In this document: one piece after another, positions 32,489 to 44,266 of the stretch
How positions within the stretch are numbered: position 1 is the first letter of the stretch
Layout: every line of letters starts with the position of its first letter
NCBI RefSeq assembly: GCF_029867415.1
Contig: NC_081183.1
Location: forward strand, 36,538,655 to 36,602,654
Origin: Vicia villosa
Lineage: Eukaryota; Streptophyta; Magnoliopsida; Fabales; Fabaceae
Direction: 5' to 3'
DNA: 64,000 nt
Translations under genes and position numbers: made by a program
The notes under the pieces: model-generated
Databases searched by the model: none
What the model saw: only the letters and a program-made list of their open reading frames with translations
What the model was told of the DNA's origin: nothing

Positions 32489-35387
32489 CTAAGAATGAAC
32501 AATTGAAGAAACTGATCCTTTGTCACTAATAGAAGAATTTCTATTATGCTTTACATTTCTATCCTTCAACTTCTCAACCTTATTATTCCCATTGTTCTGT
32601 TTGCTAACAGACCCTTCTTGAGCACTACACATCTGAGACTTTATCTTAAACCCAAGTTTCTTCGACACCGCTCCCCAAGCGCTTGTCGTTGATCCTTTTG
32701 CCTTACCGCCGAGTTTCTCGATCTCTTGCCTCATGTTTGAGCACTCTCTCTCGAGCTCGGATACCCTCATTCTCATGTTATCCATCCCGACTTTCAGTAC
32801 CTGGTTTTCCTTTACGGCGGATGCCCATCCACCCTCGTTGGACCCAACTAAACCGCTTCTTAAGTTTCTTGAGCCGTCGAGATTGTCTGAAACTAGAAAG
32901 CAGCCGGCGATTGAAGTTCGGAGCTGGAGCTGCTCGAAGAATAGAACTTGAACTATGATTCTAATGGGTAGCCTCTCGTTTTGTGCGGCGTGGGTGCATG
33001 CTTCTAGTGAGAGCTTCTGGCAGTCCATTAGCCTGCATAACTCCTCTCGCTCCGACTCCACCAACCATGGATGAGACTGTATTTTTACGCGACAATGAAA
33101 GTGAATCAGTACACATGGAAGTATATAACAGTAACTAAATCCGAAGCAACAAAGATTTATCATACCTTCAAATAAATATCTATAGCACGATATAAACCGT
33201 CATCCAAAGGCCTGGCATACTCTGGAACAGCAGCAGCAAGGGATTGAAACTTGGGAAGTTTTACGTTAACATCTGGAGCAACCTCTGCCAGGTATCCGTC
33301 GATCAGTTTTGCTACCATAGTGATCGGTGTCAGTGACGGCGAACCAATCAACTGGCCATCGTCGTCAACTGAGCATGATGGAGAGGCACCACCTGTAACC
33401 TGATCCATTGCAAGGAAATGATCAAGAATTCTTTGCACACAGTCAACATTGTAAAGTGTTTCCATTGAATACGAAAAACTTGGCATCAAGAGATCTTCCA
33501 AAGCAGCTTGATCAAGCTGCATCCCGATCCGTTTCTCCAAACTTGATATGCAAGACAAGCTCACTCGTAAAATCATGGCTGTTCGTAGTAGGCCGAACAG
33601 GAACTTTGTTTGGACCAAGCCCTTCTGCATCGGAAGTAGTTGATCGATTTCTTCTATAAGAGTCTTTTGATCTTCTTCAGATAGTGGAGACCCTAAAGCC
33701 GCCGGGGTTAGCCGCGTACTGGCCTCGCCGGAAACCTTACGTCGATTTAAACCAGGCAAATATGTTTTCGCGTAGAAAGCATGAGAACCAGCAATAATTT
33801 CCTGTCTAATGCCCCGAGACTCCATGACAGCTATCAGCCTCTTGTAAATCGGTAAACTCAAATTTGCGACATCCTCATACCACCAATCTAAACTTGTATT
33901 CTTTGGTCTCGCTCCGGTACTTATTCCATTCCACAAAACACTTCCACCAGGACTCTGCAAGGGACCGCCACGCTCTAGTACCGGCCACCCAAATAAATTT
34001 GGGTCAGTAGATGCCTTTGCTGCAAGTGATTCAATGCACCTTTTCACAATGTGGAGTTCTTCGGCTTTGTCCAAAACATCAGCACACGTTTGAAGTGCCC
34101 TCATGGAGTCTTTCCAACTTCGAAGAACCACTTGATTGAAAAAGCCCTCCGCTTGCGAAATAAGATTACCTTCACCGTATTCCTCAGTCATTTCAAGATA
34201 CTCAGCAGCACACCATAGGCCCACAACATTTGATGCCGTGAGTTCAAGTTTCACACCATAGCAGAATTTTGCTACAAGCTCAAATGTTTTGGCCCCACCC
34301 GGAATGTCGTGAAGGGGTATACCACATTCTTCCTCTGATTCAGAAGCTTTGGCTATCAATCTTTCCAAAACCCCACTTCTTGAGAGCAAAGGGAACTGCA
34401 TTAAGTGTGTAATTCGAGTTAGTTTATTTAAATGTTCATAAAAGCATTTATACAAATTACAGCTGCTGAGTTAATTTATCTGAAACTGAAAGGCTATTCT
34501 GGAAAAACGAAAAAAAAAATCAAATATGCGCTTAACAAACAAAATATGAATGAAAATTTATAAGAAATATATTAACATATATACCTTGTGAAGATGGAAA
34601 GACATCTCGCCAACTTCAACAACTATATCGCTGGGAAGCCCGGTCGTGCAGAACCTATGACAGCAAGGTGACACAAATTTCAACCAAGAGTTCAACACAG
34701 TGCATTTTAAAATGTCTTACTTTAAGCGTCCAAGAAAACAAATAAAAATGTCGTCCTTCGCCATCTTGTAACAAGAATTTCTTGAATAATGTGAATTCAA
34801 ACCATCACAGGGATAGTAATGAAAAAAACATATGGAACAATCAAAACCATAGCACTAACAGGACCGTATAGGAAGTTTATGTAACTAAACTATAGCACTT
34901 CCTCGCGACCTGATTGATTAACGAATCAAATTGAATAATTACAGTCTTAATCCTCATTGACAGGTCTGTTTCTATGAAATGGCACAAATTACACGTTTTC
35001 GCCGCAAATACATAATATATCAACTATATCGTATCAAATCAAAGGGTAAGGAAAGAACTCATGAACCACTTTCCTACACCAATATCGAATTCGACATAAA
35101 AAGGATCTATCAACCAACACAAATTAAGAACATAAACCCTTGACAGAATCATTTATTCAAACAACATACATTCACTACAGTTCAACATAGCAAGCAGACA
35201 AACATGTTATTCCAAATCCTAAACTTCACAAACACACAATTGAACAAAGAAAATAATAAAACAGTAACAATAAAATGGACAAAAACTGTAATTCAAACAA
35301 CATAAAAATCATAAGGGTCGAAACATACCATGCTTGCCCTTGCCGCTGGAATGCATCAGGTTTAGACCCCAATTTCATGCAAGCCAT
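32489..35387 (-). CDS. BTB/POZ and NPH3 domain protein (At1g30440-like), 4 exons, 648 aa
   Basis: Coding exons: 35387-35329, 34654-34585, 34395-33166 and 33076-32489, all with GT...AG introns and consistent phases (1947 coding bases). NPH3/RPT2-like proteins are plant substrate adaptors of CUL3 ubiquitin ligases acting in phototropin and auxin-transport signalling, usually at the plasma membrane. The start [20 protein letters not shown] is nearly that of Arabidopsis At1g30440 as I remember it. The BTB domain spans about residues 29-97. The NPH3 domain runs from about residue 211 (DWWYEDV) to 490, including [10 protein letters not shown] and [15 protein letters not shown] coiled coil ([20 protein letters not shown]) and a basic, Ser-rich tail follow. 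It is intact and the only clear host gene here. The role of this particular paralog is not inferred further. Confidence 0.95.
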
Positions 35388-37089
35388 TTAGGAAAAGAGA
35401 TGAACTTTGTATCCAACAATGCAGCCTCTTCCAAATTTCAATTTCCCAAAGTTTCAACCTTTACAACAATTCTCAGCAACCCACAAAAAAAAAATTAACA
35501 GAATCAACTCAACAACACCACTTGAAAACCCTAGAACCACTCCATTTCATAAACCCCAAAAAAACATAGAATTTGTCACCTAACTATCTAATCAACCAAA
35601 AGTTTAGGTCAACAACCAAATTCCCTTCCAAAAACCCTCACAATGATTCACAGAAAAAGGAAAGTAAAGAGAGCATTGACTCTTAATTTCACTTTCTTGT
35701 AACAAAAAAAATAAAAAGAGAGAATTTTAATGGGTATTGAAGTGATTCATAAATGATATCTAAAAACAGCACATGTGGGGTCAAAGTCTTGAAACACACT
35801 CATTGCTCATTTCTCGAGTTTGGAATCTCTTTAATCACTAATCAAGCACTAACTTGGGTTTTTGACTTTTGAAGAGAGAGAACAGAAAACGTAAGAAGGA
35901 ATTGGAGAAGAGGACAAGGTTGTTTTGTTTTGTATTTATTAGGATCAATTGTGTTTATTTAATGTAAGGTTGTCGGTTTGTAGCTTGGCCATGTGCGTTA
36001 CCAGCACATGGATAGATGGTTGGATGGTGCTGCTATTCAATGTTCATCATTCGTTTTACCATCATAAAATATGGTTTTTTTGAGGTTTAATATGAATTTT
36101 ATCGATAGTTAGTTGGTTCGGTGGTAATTGATTTTAGATTTGATAGAGAGAATTACGCTTCGATTTTCACAATTGTGCTTGGGTGGGTATCAAAACTATT
36201 TAATGTTAAAACTGACTCTGACTCAGATTAATCGGTTCAATAGATTGACGATTACGAGAGATTGAGACAACGGTTAAAACTTACTCCCGAATCAGAAAAG
36301 TCGGGTGGTGGAAAAAAATATAACTTTTCTTACCAAAATAAAAATTTTAAGTAACCATTTTTTTCATTGGCGATGTATAAGAATTTGATAAATATTTATT
36401 TTGTATAATTTAATTGAGTGAAATCTTTTTAATAATTTGACAATATTAAAATTGTAAGAATTGATTGCCTTGGGAGTGTTGATAACTGAATTCTAAGAAA
36501 GCTTTTTGAGTTTCCATTGCGTGCAATTACAGGAATATTTACTTCGCATGCACTAATTAAAAGTAGTTAGTGTAGATAATATGCTTTGTATAGTCCTTTA
36601 TATTTTTACTAAACTTAAAAAAAATAGAAAATGTGTAGTATGTGTGGACAGCATTGTAGTATGTGATTAAAGAATTCCCATTATAAACATAAATGTGTAG
36701 TATTTATGGATGACACGTAAGGATGAGGTTGTTTAGATACGATAATGTGGATTTTTGATGCACAAGAGTGAAGTGTGTTTATAAAGCACTTTAACGTATA
36801 AATCAATGATGTTAGAGAGATGTAATTTATACAAATGAATTAAAAAGTTTTTGTCATGTCGTTGGCCGAGTGTATATATGATGGACAGTTAAAATTGTTC
36901 TTAATTGGTCTATCACAAAATGCGGGAGATCGGTGGTTTGGATCCTATGTGCAGTCCTCTGAAAAAGGTGTACATGTTCATCGTTTTTCCTACAAAGGTA
37001 TTATAGATTGGGTATGTGGTGTTAGATTGGTCTTGTTAGGCCTCTTGGTTGTTGTCTTTCAAATCTTTGTTACCATGTATAAAGATATG
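35388..37089. other. upstream region of the NPH3 gene and intergenic DNA
   Basis: 35388-35950 probably contains the 5' untranslated region and promoter (read leftward): pyrimidine/purine-biased runs near 35870-35920, and a possible minus-strand TATA-like AATAAATACAAA near 35929-35940. Beyond that the DNA is AT-rich. An open frame at 36856-37170 runs across the LTR border at 37090 and is not credible as a gene. Confidence 0.4.
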
Positions 37090-39828
37090 TGTAGCAACCT
37101 GCCTAAAAATTTAGAACTTAGAGAGTCGCCACCTATTCTACCAAGGCGAATAGGAAACCTACGCAGTTAAGAGATCAGGGTAAGATACTATATTCAGGTC
37201 GAGGGAAGGTGTTAGGCACCCTCAACCTTTTCCTAAGGTTTTATGTTCATAGTAAAGGTTAATGGCTAAATATTGAGGTTTATAGCTAAGGAAGTGAATA
37301 GGGGAAAAATTGAGATTTTAGGGAGGGGGACTCGCCTTGTTGCCAAGTGCCTACGTACCTCCTTATGGAGGATCAGAGTCTACGTAGTTCGGGCACAGGA
37401 TTGTACGCCTTAGAATTTGTGGTTTGAAATTGATTAAAGGCTTTTTAGTGGCCTATCGTAGTCTTGAATAAGGATGAAAATCCGTAGTTTGATTTGAAGT
37501 GTTTTGAATATTTTGAGTTTGGGAAGTGTTTTAGGATGTGGGCGTACAACCCTGATTTTTAGTTTGTTACCGTTAGTTGCAATAATCAATAGATTTGATT
37601 ACCATGGCTAACGGATTAAAGGGAGGATTGCTAACCACTATAATCGATAGATTGATTATCGCGAATAGCAAATATGCGTATTTTAATTATCGTTACCCCT
37701 CATAATCGATAGATTCGATTACAAATAATAACGAATTTGGATGAAGGGGAAAATGCTAATCATCGTAACCAATAGCTTTGGTTAAAACCATTTAGCGAAA
37801 TAATGTTATTTTAATTTATATTTAATTAAAGAATTAAATAATTAATTGATTATTATCCACCGCGATCAATTGATTTAATTGAAGCGAATAATAAATTAAA
37901 TCGTTTGGCTAAATACCTAAGCCGGTTGGAAGATCCTAATCCTAATACTTTGGCCTCTGGCCAATGGGATTGAGCGAACCCTAATATCATAATATATTTA
38001 TACAGGGTTTTTATAATTAAAATTAATTAAATCAAATTACTCGAAATAGTCGAATAATCAGGAATACAATCAGGAAATTAATTATCATAATCCTAATCCT
38101 AATTCTAATTAAATTATTTAAATACAATTAATTAAATTTGCTATTTAATCTAAAAAAACAAATAGAACAAACAAATAAACAAAAACCTGGGGCCTGATTG
38201 CATATGGACGTATCTTGAGGCTCCATGGTGAGCTTGCGTTTCCAGTCACGTTGGATCCGGCTGGCCAGCAATCTGAGGGTCATGAGATGAGGGTGTACCT
38301 TACTCGTATGGGCAAACGTTGTAGTGAACCTATGGATGAAAGGAAGCAAACAAGTTATCAAAATAATTGCAAGACGCTGGGGATCGAGCCCAGGTCTTGC
38401 TGGTCATCAACACAATGCCTTGCCAGTTGTACCACCACCACTTGGTGTTAAGCGTATGAGTGAAAAACAATAAATTTAAAACAACGACGCTGACGGCCTG
38501 GTCAACGTGTGGGTCCCCTGATGCACTGACGGCCAATGAATGATGGAGAGAGGTAATGTTCTGTTGACCCACCACCTAAAGCTGCACGCGTGGTCCCAAG
38601 AAGAACTTCATCGTCTTCTTCAAATAGCCATAGGGTTAGCCGCGTTTCAGCCACCGCTTTGCTACCGTTTTGCTACAAATTCTGCAACCAATTTCATAGC
38701 GAATTCTCACCGATTTCCAACCTGCAAAATACACCATGGGAGAGAAAACAAACAGCCCAGATCTACCTAAAAATGGACCCTGAGCATGAATATGACATTT
38801 GTTTTGGCTAAAACCTCCTATAATTATGACTTCGATTGAAGAGCTCAAGCTTGCCCTAACAATGGCAATCACTGGTTTGGCCACTAAACCTTGCGAATGA
38901 ATGATCAAATCAACTCTAAAACACCATATAAATTCATTAGTAATGTTAGTTTTGATTGAAACTACCTGTAAGTATGAAACCGATGATGATGATAGTTTTT
39001 TTTTAAGTGTGAACATATATACAGTAACGTAAGGTGCATGGAGACTCTGTAAATGATGTTTCTTACCTGTACTTACCTCCAGAACAGGATTGAATCGTTA
39101 AATGGCTCTGAGTCAGTCTCCCCACTAAGGTTTCAAAATTCAAGCTTTATGTGTGATCTTAAACTTAGAAAACCCTAGCTCTTCTGCCCCACTTTTTCGT
39201 CCCCCCCTCATCCCTCAATATTTTTAGAATATATATGGCTCTCTTAGGGTTTCTTTTTGGGCTTGGATATTAGGTTATCAAAAGAGAAAGGAAATTGATA
39301 AAAATCTCATGATTTTCCTCTATTTTTATCCCATATTTTTCTATTATCAAACCAAACTTATCTCCATGATATTATGATAATTACTTGAGTGAAAAATTAT
39401 CCTTGTTCATTCTTTAGAATATCTCCATCATTTATTTAATTTAAATTGAAATTAATTGAATAAAATTCAATATAAAAGAAATAAAAATAATAGAGAATAG
39501 AAGAATGGATTTAGGGCTCTTTATTTGGGTCATCCAATGATTAAAATCAAAACCATATGAAGTGATTCAATACTTTTATATTTTCATTCCATTTATTTGC
39601 TTTTAAATTCAAATAAATATGAATAAATAAATAAAAGATACCAAAATTGTGAGGATGATTTTATGGCCTTTTATATATGTCATGGATGTGTTTGAAATAC
39701 AAATTCTTGACCCATTAGTTAAAAAACCCTAGTTTGAGCCTTTGATTAGGAGAGAGTGACTTGAGTTTAACCATTGAGCCCTGAGCCGTTAAAGATGAAC
39801 AGAGCAAGGCAAATTTTGGGGTATGACA
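37090..39828 (-). repeat. 3' LTR of an Ogre-like element (2739 bp)
   Basis: Minus strand starts TGTCATACCCC at 39828 and ends GGTTGCTACA at 37090. Both ends, and the internal words gagtcgccacc and ggaaggtgttaggcaccc, are familiar from Ogre/Tat LTRs of legumes. A purine-rich tract (plus-strand gctgcccctgttcaatc, from 39829) precedes it in element sense, which makes it the 3' LTR. No host duplication can be checked because the other end of the element is missing. Short open frames inside (38128-39016) are not genes. Confidence 0.75.
38371..38442 (-). other. tRNA-like sequence inside the Ogre-like LTR
   Basis: Minus strand carries TGGTACAACTGGC (A-box-like) and, 36 bases on, CTGGGCTCGATCCCCAG. 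The latter forms a perfect five-base T-stem with a seven-base loop (B-box-like). The acceptor and anticodon stems do not pair, so this is not a working tRNA gene. Confidence 0.45.
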
Positions 39829-40470
39829 GCTGCCCCTGTTCAATCTTCTTAAACCTGAAGAGTCAGATAGGCACGTCTGCCTATTGTGATCTAAAGGTAG
39901 AAGATGATTGAACACTGAAATGCCCTGAAATTTGCGTGTATCAGGAAAAAGTTCCGTGGGGAATGGGCTTAAAGATGCCACCCAAGATAAATATCCTCCT
40001 TCAGAATGTGAAGCATATGCTTTCTGGAAGGGACCCTGTACTTTGATTGTTGCATAGCCTAAAAAGGCAACCTGAAATTTATGCAATGTTTTGATGCATG
40101 CAATGTATGATGCAATAAGCTTCTCAAAATAAATGAGTGCGGTGTTTGTATATGCGTTATGTATGAATGAGGTATGTTAGTTGAATGATGCATGACTATT
40201 AACTATGTTAGTTGAAGTATGTTAGTAATTCTGAAAAGAAAGATAGCACCTTTGATTGTTTGTTGGTGATGTTTTGGAGAATATCACTGCCGAGGGACTA
40301 ACGTGATAAACCCAATTGAGGAATCGTTTGAAAAATCTTGTATGCCTGGAAAAGCTCCTAGAAAGGATGGAATACGTCTTGAAGAAGACTTCCTGGAAAG
40401 GTTCCTGAAAAGGAATAGCGAGGACCTTCTGTTGGTTGTGTAATTGGCTTGCTATGGTCAGCAAGCTTCC
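39829..40470 (-). other. 3' untranslated part of the Ogre-like element
   Basis: Polypurine tract at 39829-39850 (element strand AAGATTGAACAGGGGCAGC), then sequence without a coding motif. Only this end of the internal region is left; no pol domain was found before the satellite that follows. Confidence 0.6.
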
Positions 40471-40981
40471 GCAGTTTGTGAACCCCCACTTACTATAGTT
40501 CTAGTAAGTTTCCGTAGTTTGTGAACCCCAACTTACTATAGTTCTAGTAAGTCTTCGTAGTTTGTGAACCCTTACTGACCATAGTTCTGGTAAGTTTTCG
40601 TAGTTTGTGAACCCCTCACTTACTATAGTTCTAATAAGTCTTCGTAGTTTGTACCTCTCACTTACCATAGTTCTGGCAAGTTACATCGCAGTTTGTATCT
40701 CTCACTTACCATAGTTCTGGCAAGTTACATCGCAGTTTGGACCCCAATAGGATTGCTTGCTATAATTCTAGCAAGTTCACCTGCACCGACAGGGTTATCG
40801 GCGAATATCATCGCAGAATTTACCTGTTTCACCAGGGTTATCTGCGAGTGTTATCGCAGAATTTACCTGTACCACCAATAGGGTTATTCGCGAGTGTTGT
40901 CGCGAAATTTACCTATGTCACCAGGGTTATCTGCGAGTGTTATCGCAGAATTTACCTGTACCACCAATAGGGTTATCTGCG

Positions 40982-40984
<3 letters not shown>
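40471..40984. repeat. 43/46-bp tandem repeats of the Ogre-like 3' region
   Basis: Two blocks. The first (40471-about 40740) has units of 43 bp around gtagtttgtgaaccc...ttactatagttctagtaagt. The second (about 40792-40984) alternates 43- and 46-bp units around gggttatctgcgagtgttatcgc. Tandem repeats near the 3' end are a known habit of Tat/Ogre elements and a source of satellites. Confidence 0.85.
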
Positions 40985-41070
<86 letters not shown>

Positions 41071-41072
41071 CT
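40985..41072. repeat. (ATT)n microsatellite
   Basis: About 29 ATT units with one interruption (tactat near 41031). It directly follows the last gggttatctgcgag repeat. Confidence 0.95.
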
Positions 41073-41544
41073 TTTAACAATATGAAAAAAATTTACATCG
41101 ATCATGTTTAACTTAAATTTGACTGAATGTTAGTCGATTTCAGAATTATTGTTGCTTTAAAATAATAACAAAATTTTATAGAAGTATTGAGTTTTAAAAA
41201 ATTTGACTGGTATATATTATGTAGGACTTTTGAAAAAAACTAGTGTGATACTCGTGCTTTCGTACGAGTACTCGTCGGTTTTTCGTGCATTTGAAATGAG
41301 CTAAATAAAAGGTATTAATAAAAAAAATTGATTTAGAAGAAAGGTTAGAAAAATAATAATGTAAAAAAAATCGAATAGTAAAAATAAAATTAAGAGTGCA
41401 TTTAAGAAATATAGAGGTTCCATTGAAAAATAATAGGTGAAAAGAAAATGAATGGATTATAACCCATAAAATAAATGGACTATTTCTTGAAAGGCCTATA
41501 TAATTGAAGGTCGAATAAGAACATGACCATACATTGTTTCAACG
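41073..41544. other. AT-rich spacer with a small palindrome
   Basis: No gene. An imperfect hairpin TACTCGTGC...GTACGAGTA lies at 41249-41270. Its sequence (an island of cg words in AT-rich DNA) resembles termini of small plant repeats, but I cannot name one. Confidence 0.4.
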
Positions 41545-42595
41545 TATTAACATTGCTTCTCGTTACTATTCAATATTTTAATTAATAACTCCATGTTCCA
41601 GTTATATTCAATAGTCTCGTCAATTACTTCATGTTCTCGTTAATATACAATATTTTGATCAATGACTTCATGTTTTCATTAAGATTCAATATTTTGATCA
41701 CTAACTTCGTGTTTTTCGTTAATACTCAATATTTTGATCTGTAACTTCATGTTCCCGTTATTATTCAATATTTTGATTAGTAATTTCATGTTCCCGTTAA
41801 TAAATATTTTGATCAGTAACTTCATGTTCCTGTTAATATTAAATATTTTTATCAATAACTTAATATTCTCGTTAATATTCAATATTTTGATTAGTAACTT
41901 CATGTTTCCGCTGATATTAGTATTTTGATTAGTAACTTCATGTTCCTGTTATTAGTAAATTCATGTTTGCGTTATTATTCAATATTTTGATCAGTAACTT
42001 CATGTTCCTGTTAATATTAAATATTTTTATCAATAACTTAATGTTCTCGTTAATATTCAATATTTTGATTAGTAACTTCATGTTTCCGCTAATATTAGTA
42101 TTTTGATTAGTAACTTCATATTCCGATTATTAGTAAATTAATGTTTGCGTTATTATTCAATATTTTGATCAGTAACTTCATGTTCCTGTTAATATTAAAT
42201 ATTTTTATCAATAACTTAATGTTCTCGTTAGTATTCAATATTTTGATTAGTAACTTCATGTTCCTGTTATTAGTAAATTCATGTTTGCGTTATTATTCAA
42301 TATTTAGATCAGTAACTTCATGTTCCTGTTATTAGTAAATTCATGTTTGCGTTATTATTCAATATTTTGACCAGTAACTTCATGTTCTCGTTAATATTAA
42401 TATTTTGATCAGTAACTTCATGTTAATGTTAATATTCAATATTTTTATCAGTAACTTTATGTTCCCGTTAATATTCAATATTTTATTTAGTAACTTCATG
42501 TTTCCGCTAATATTCAATATTTTGATCAGTAATTTAATATTCCCGTTAATATTCAATATTTTGATCACTAACTTCATGTTTTCGTTAATATAAAT
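41545..42595. repeat. 39-bp AT-rich satellite array (about 27 units)
   Basis: Units of about 39 bp (core taacttcatgttcccgttaa, then tattcaatattttgatca) are repeated head to tail for about 1.05 kb. Several neighbouring variants recur together about every 180-195 bp (for example from 41800, 41985 and 42165), i.e. a higher-order arrangement. Short open frames in it simply reflect the repeat. Confidence 0.92.
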
Positions 42596-42862
42596 TAATT
42601 AAAATTAATTTACAAATCAAATATATTATTCTATTATATATAAAAATATTTGAATCAATCGTATAATTATTTTAGATGGTTTACTTTGTATAGAAAATAA
42701 AATAGGATAGTTAAATAAAAATTATATGAAAAAATATATATGAAGATATGATGGAAGATTGATACGCACATTTGTGTCTATTAATTTCTCTCTCTTGATA
42801 AATCTAATAACTGATATTTGTTTATCTCATCTCTCATTATAAAATGCTCTTACTTGATATGC

Positions 42863-42910
<48 letters not shown>

Positions 42911-42940
42911 AATATGAATATGAATATGAATATGAATATC
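42863..42940. repeat. compound microsatellite (TA)n(TG)n(AATATG)n
   Basis: A run of TA dinucleotides passes into TG dinucleotides and then into about five gaatat hexamers, without intervening unique sequence. Confidence 0.95.
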
Positions 42941-43963
42941 AGAGTGGAAGAACCACTCAAGTGCAAAATTATTTCATTACTTTAGTTTCTCTTGAAAATT
43001 AGTGCATCAATTTTTGAGAAACAAGTATAAAAAAGTAATGGTGACCATCATGTTCAATGTCTTCCAAGGAAACTTTGAGACCCTAAAGAATCACCATATA
43101 TGATCCAACCTAACTCTAACCATGAGACATTCATACGATTAATCCAAAGTGGACTAAAGTTCAAACACTTAAATAAGTCCTTAGCCTAGAAGTCCGCAAA
43201 CAACATGTAGGAAGTGATGAAACATGTGAAGTAGAGGCCAAACTTGATAAGTGATTTTAATCATTGATATGAGGAACCCACATATCATAAATGAAGTCTA
43301 GTAACTCACACGAGAATTTCATCCTCATCAAAATTCTTAACCCACTTAGAAGAGAAGGTGTTATTTAATAATAAAATAATAAAATATGTTTTAAAATTAA
43401 TTACATATTGTATAATTATAATATGGATTTATTTGAATTAACCACCATTATATTTGGATAGTGTGAATAATTAGTAGTCAACTAATAGTAAAATAATCAA
43501 ATTATAAATAAAATACAAATATTATAATTAATATTTATTGTGATTGATGCATTATAGTTAGAGAATTTGAATAAATATAATCTGTTAATAATTACGAATA
43601 GACCAACTTAAACCGTTTAATTTGTGGTTTATGTGTATGAGTTAAATGGGACGGGACAACATACTCGGCTCTAATTATAATTGAAGAAGTTAAATAATTA
43701 TTATTCAAGTTAAATTAAAATAAAAACTAATTTATAAAATTAAATATAATTATTATAATTAGTTTTTATTGAATTGTAATTAATCCCTTATAGTTAGAGA
43801 AGTTGAATAAATATTTTGTGTAATGTTTTATCCAATTTTCTCCTTTTTTTTCTTAAATACTACTCATAATTTGTTAATAGTTACAGATAAAGAGCGCTAA
43901 ACCTGTTTAATTTGCAAATTTATGCATAACAATTAAACAGAGCGGATTAGCCAACATACTCAG
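42941..43963. other. AT-rich DNA with a diverged tandem duplication
   Basis: No gene recognised. The segments about 43520-43680 and 43752-43963 share order and words (ttatagttagagaa.ttgaataaat; tttaatttg; ccaacatactc), so one is an old duplicate of the other. Confidence 0.45.
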
Positions 43964-44232
43964 TGTTAGGAAGAATGCAAGGCCCAACAGAATTAAAAGA
44001 AGACCAATAATATTGAAAGACTATATTTAATATCATGGGGTGTAGTTAGTTAATTTTATTAAGTGGTTTTCTGTAATTGTTTTATTAGTGCTGGCCCATG
44101 ACCCAAATAGTGCTGAATACCCTACTATATATGATGTATGTTTTATCATTTGAAGCTAAGAAGAAAAGTTGTTTTATCTTATTATCTTTTTATGCATTCT
44201 TGGATCTAAATTTAACCTAGCATAGTCTAACA
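43964..44232 (+). repeat. short LTR (269 bp)
   Basis: TG...CA borders (tgttaggaagaatg to catagtctaaca), directly followed by ttggtgctttcat, the same putative primer site as at 55505. It is interpreted as the 5' LTR of a non-autonomous element carrying the reading frame at 44267. Confidence 0.6.
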
Positions 44233-44246
44233 TTGGTGCTTTCATT
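44233..44246 (+). other. putative primer binding site
   Basis: ttggtgctttcatt directly after the LTR. An identical core occurs after the LTR at 55198-55504. I cannot name the tRNA. Confidence 0.45.
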
Positions 44247-44266
44247 ATTGAACATCAACACCTCCT

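Noticed and set aside
32683..32958. Open frames antisense to the NPH3 gene
   Set aside because: Shadows of the coding strand without similarity to known proteins.
33160..34455. NPH3 frame starting MYKCFYEH inside the gene
   Set aside because: The first 20 codons are intron 2 read through; the splice acceptor before FPLLSRSG and the upstream exons with the conserved N-terminus explain the real start.
36856..37170. 104-codon open frame on the plus strand downstream of the NPH3 promoter side
   Set aside because: It runs through the border of the Ogre-like LTR at 37090, has no known domain and a biased composition; most likely chance.
38371..38442. Functional tRNA gene
   Set aside because: Acceptor and anticodon stems do not pair; only A-box and T-arm are tRNA-like.
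40471..40984. Regularly spaced repeats reminiscent of a CRISPR array
   Set aside because: Units are contiguous tandem repeats without unique spacers, in a plant retrotransposon 3' region.
42141..42593. Short Ile/Asn/Phe-rich frames in the satellite
   Set aside because: 39 is a multiple of three, so the repeat unit gives periodic open frames by chance.
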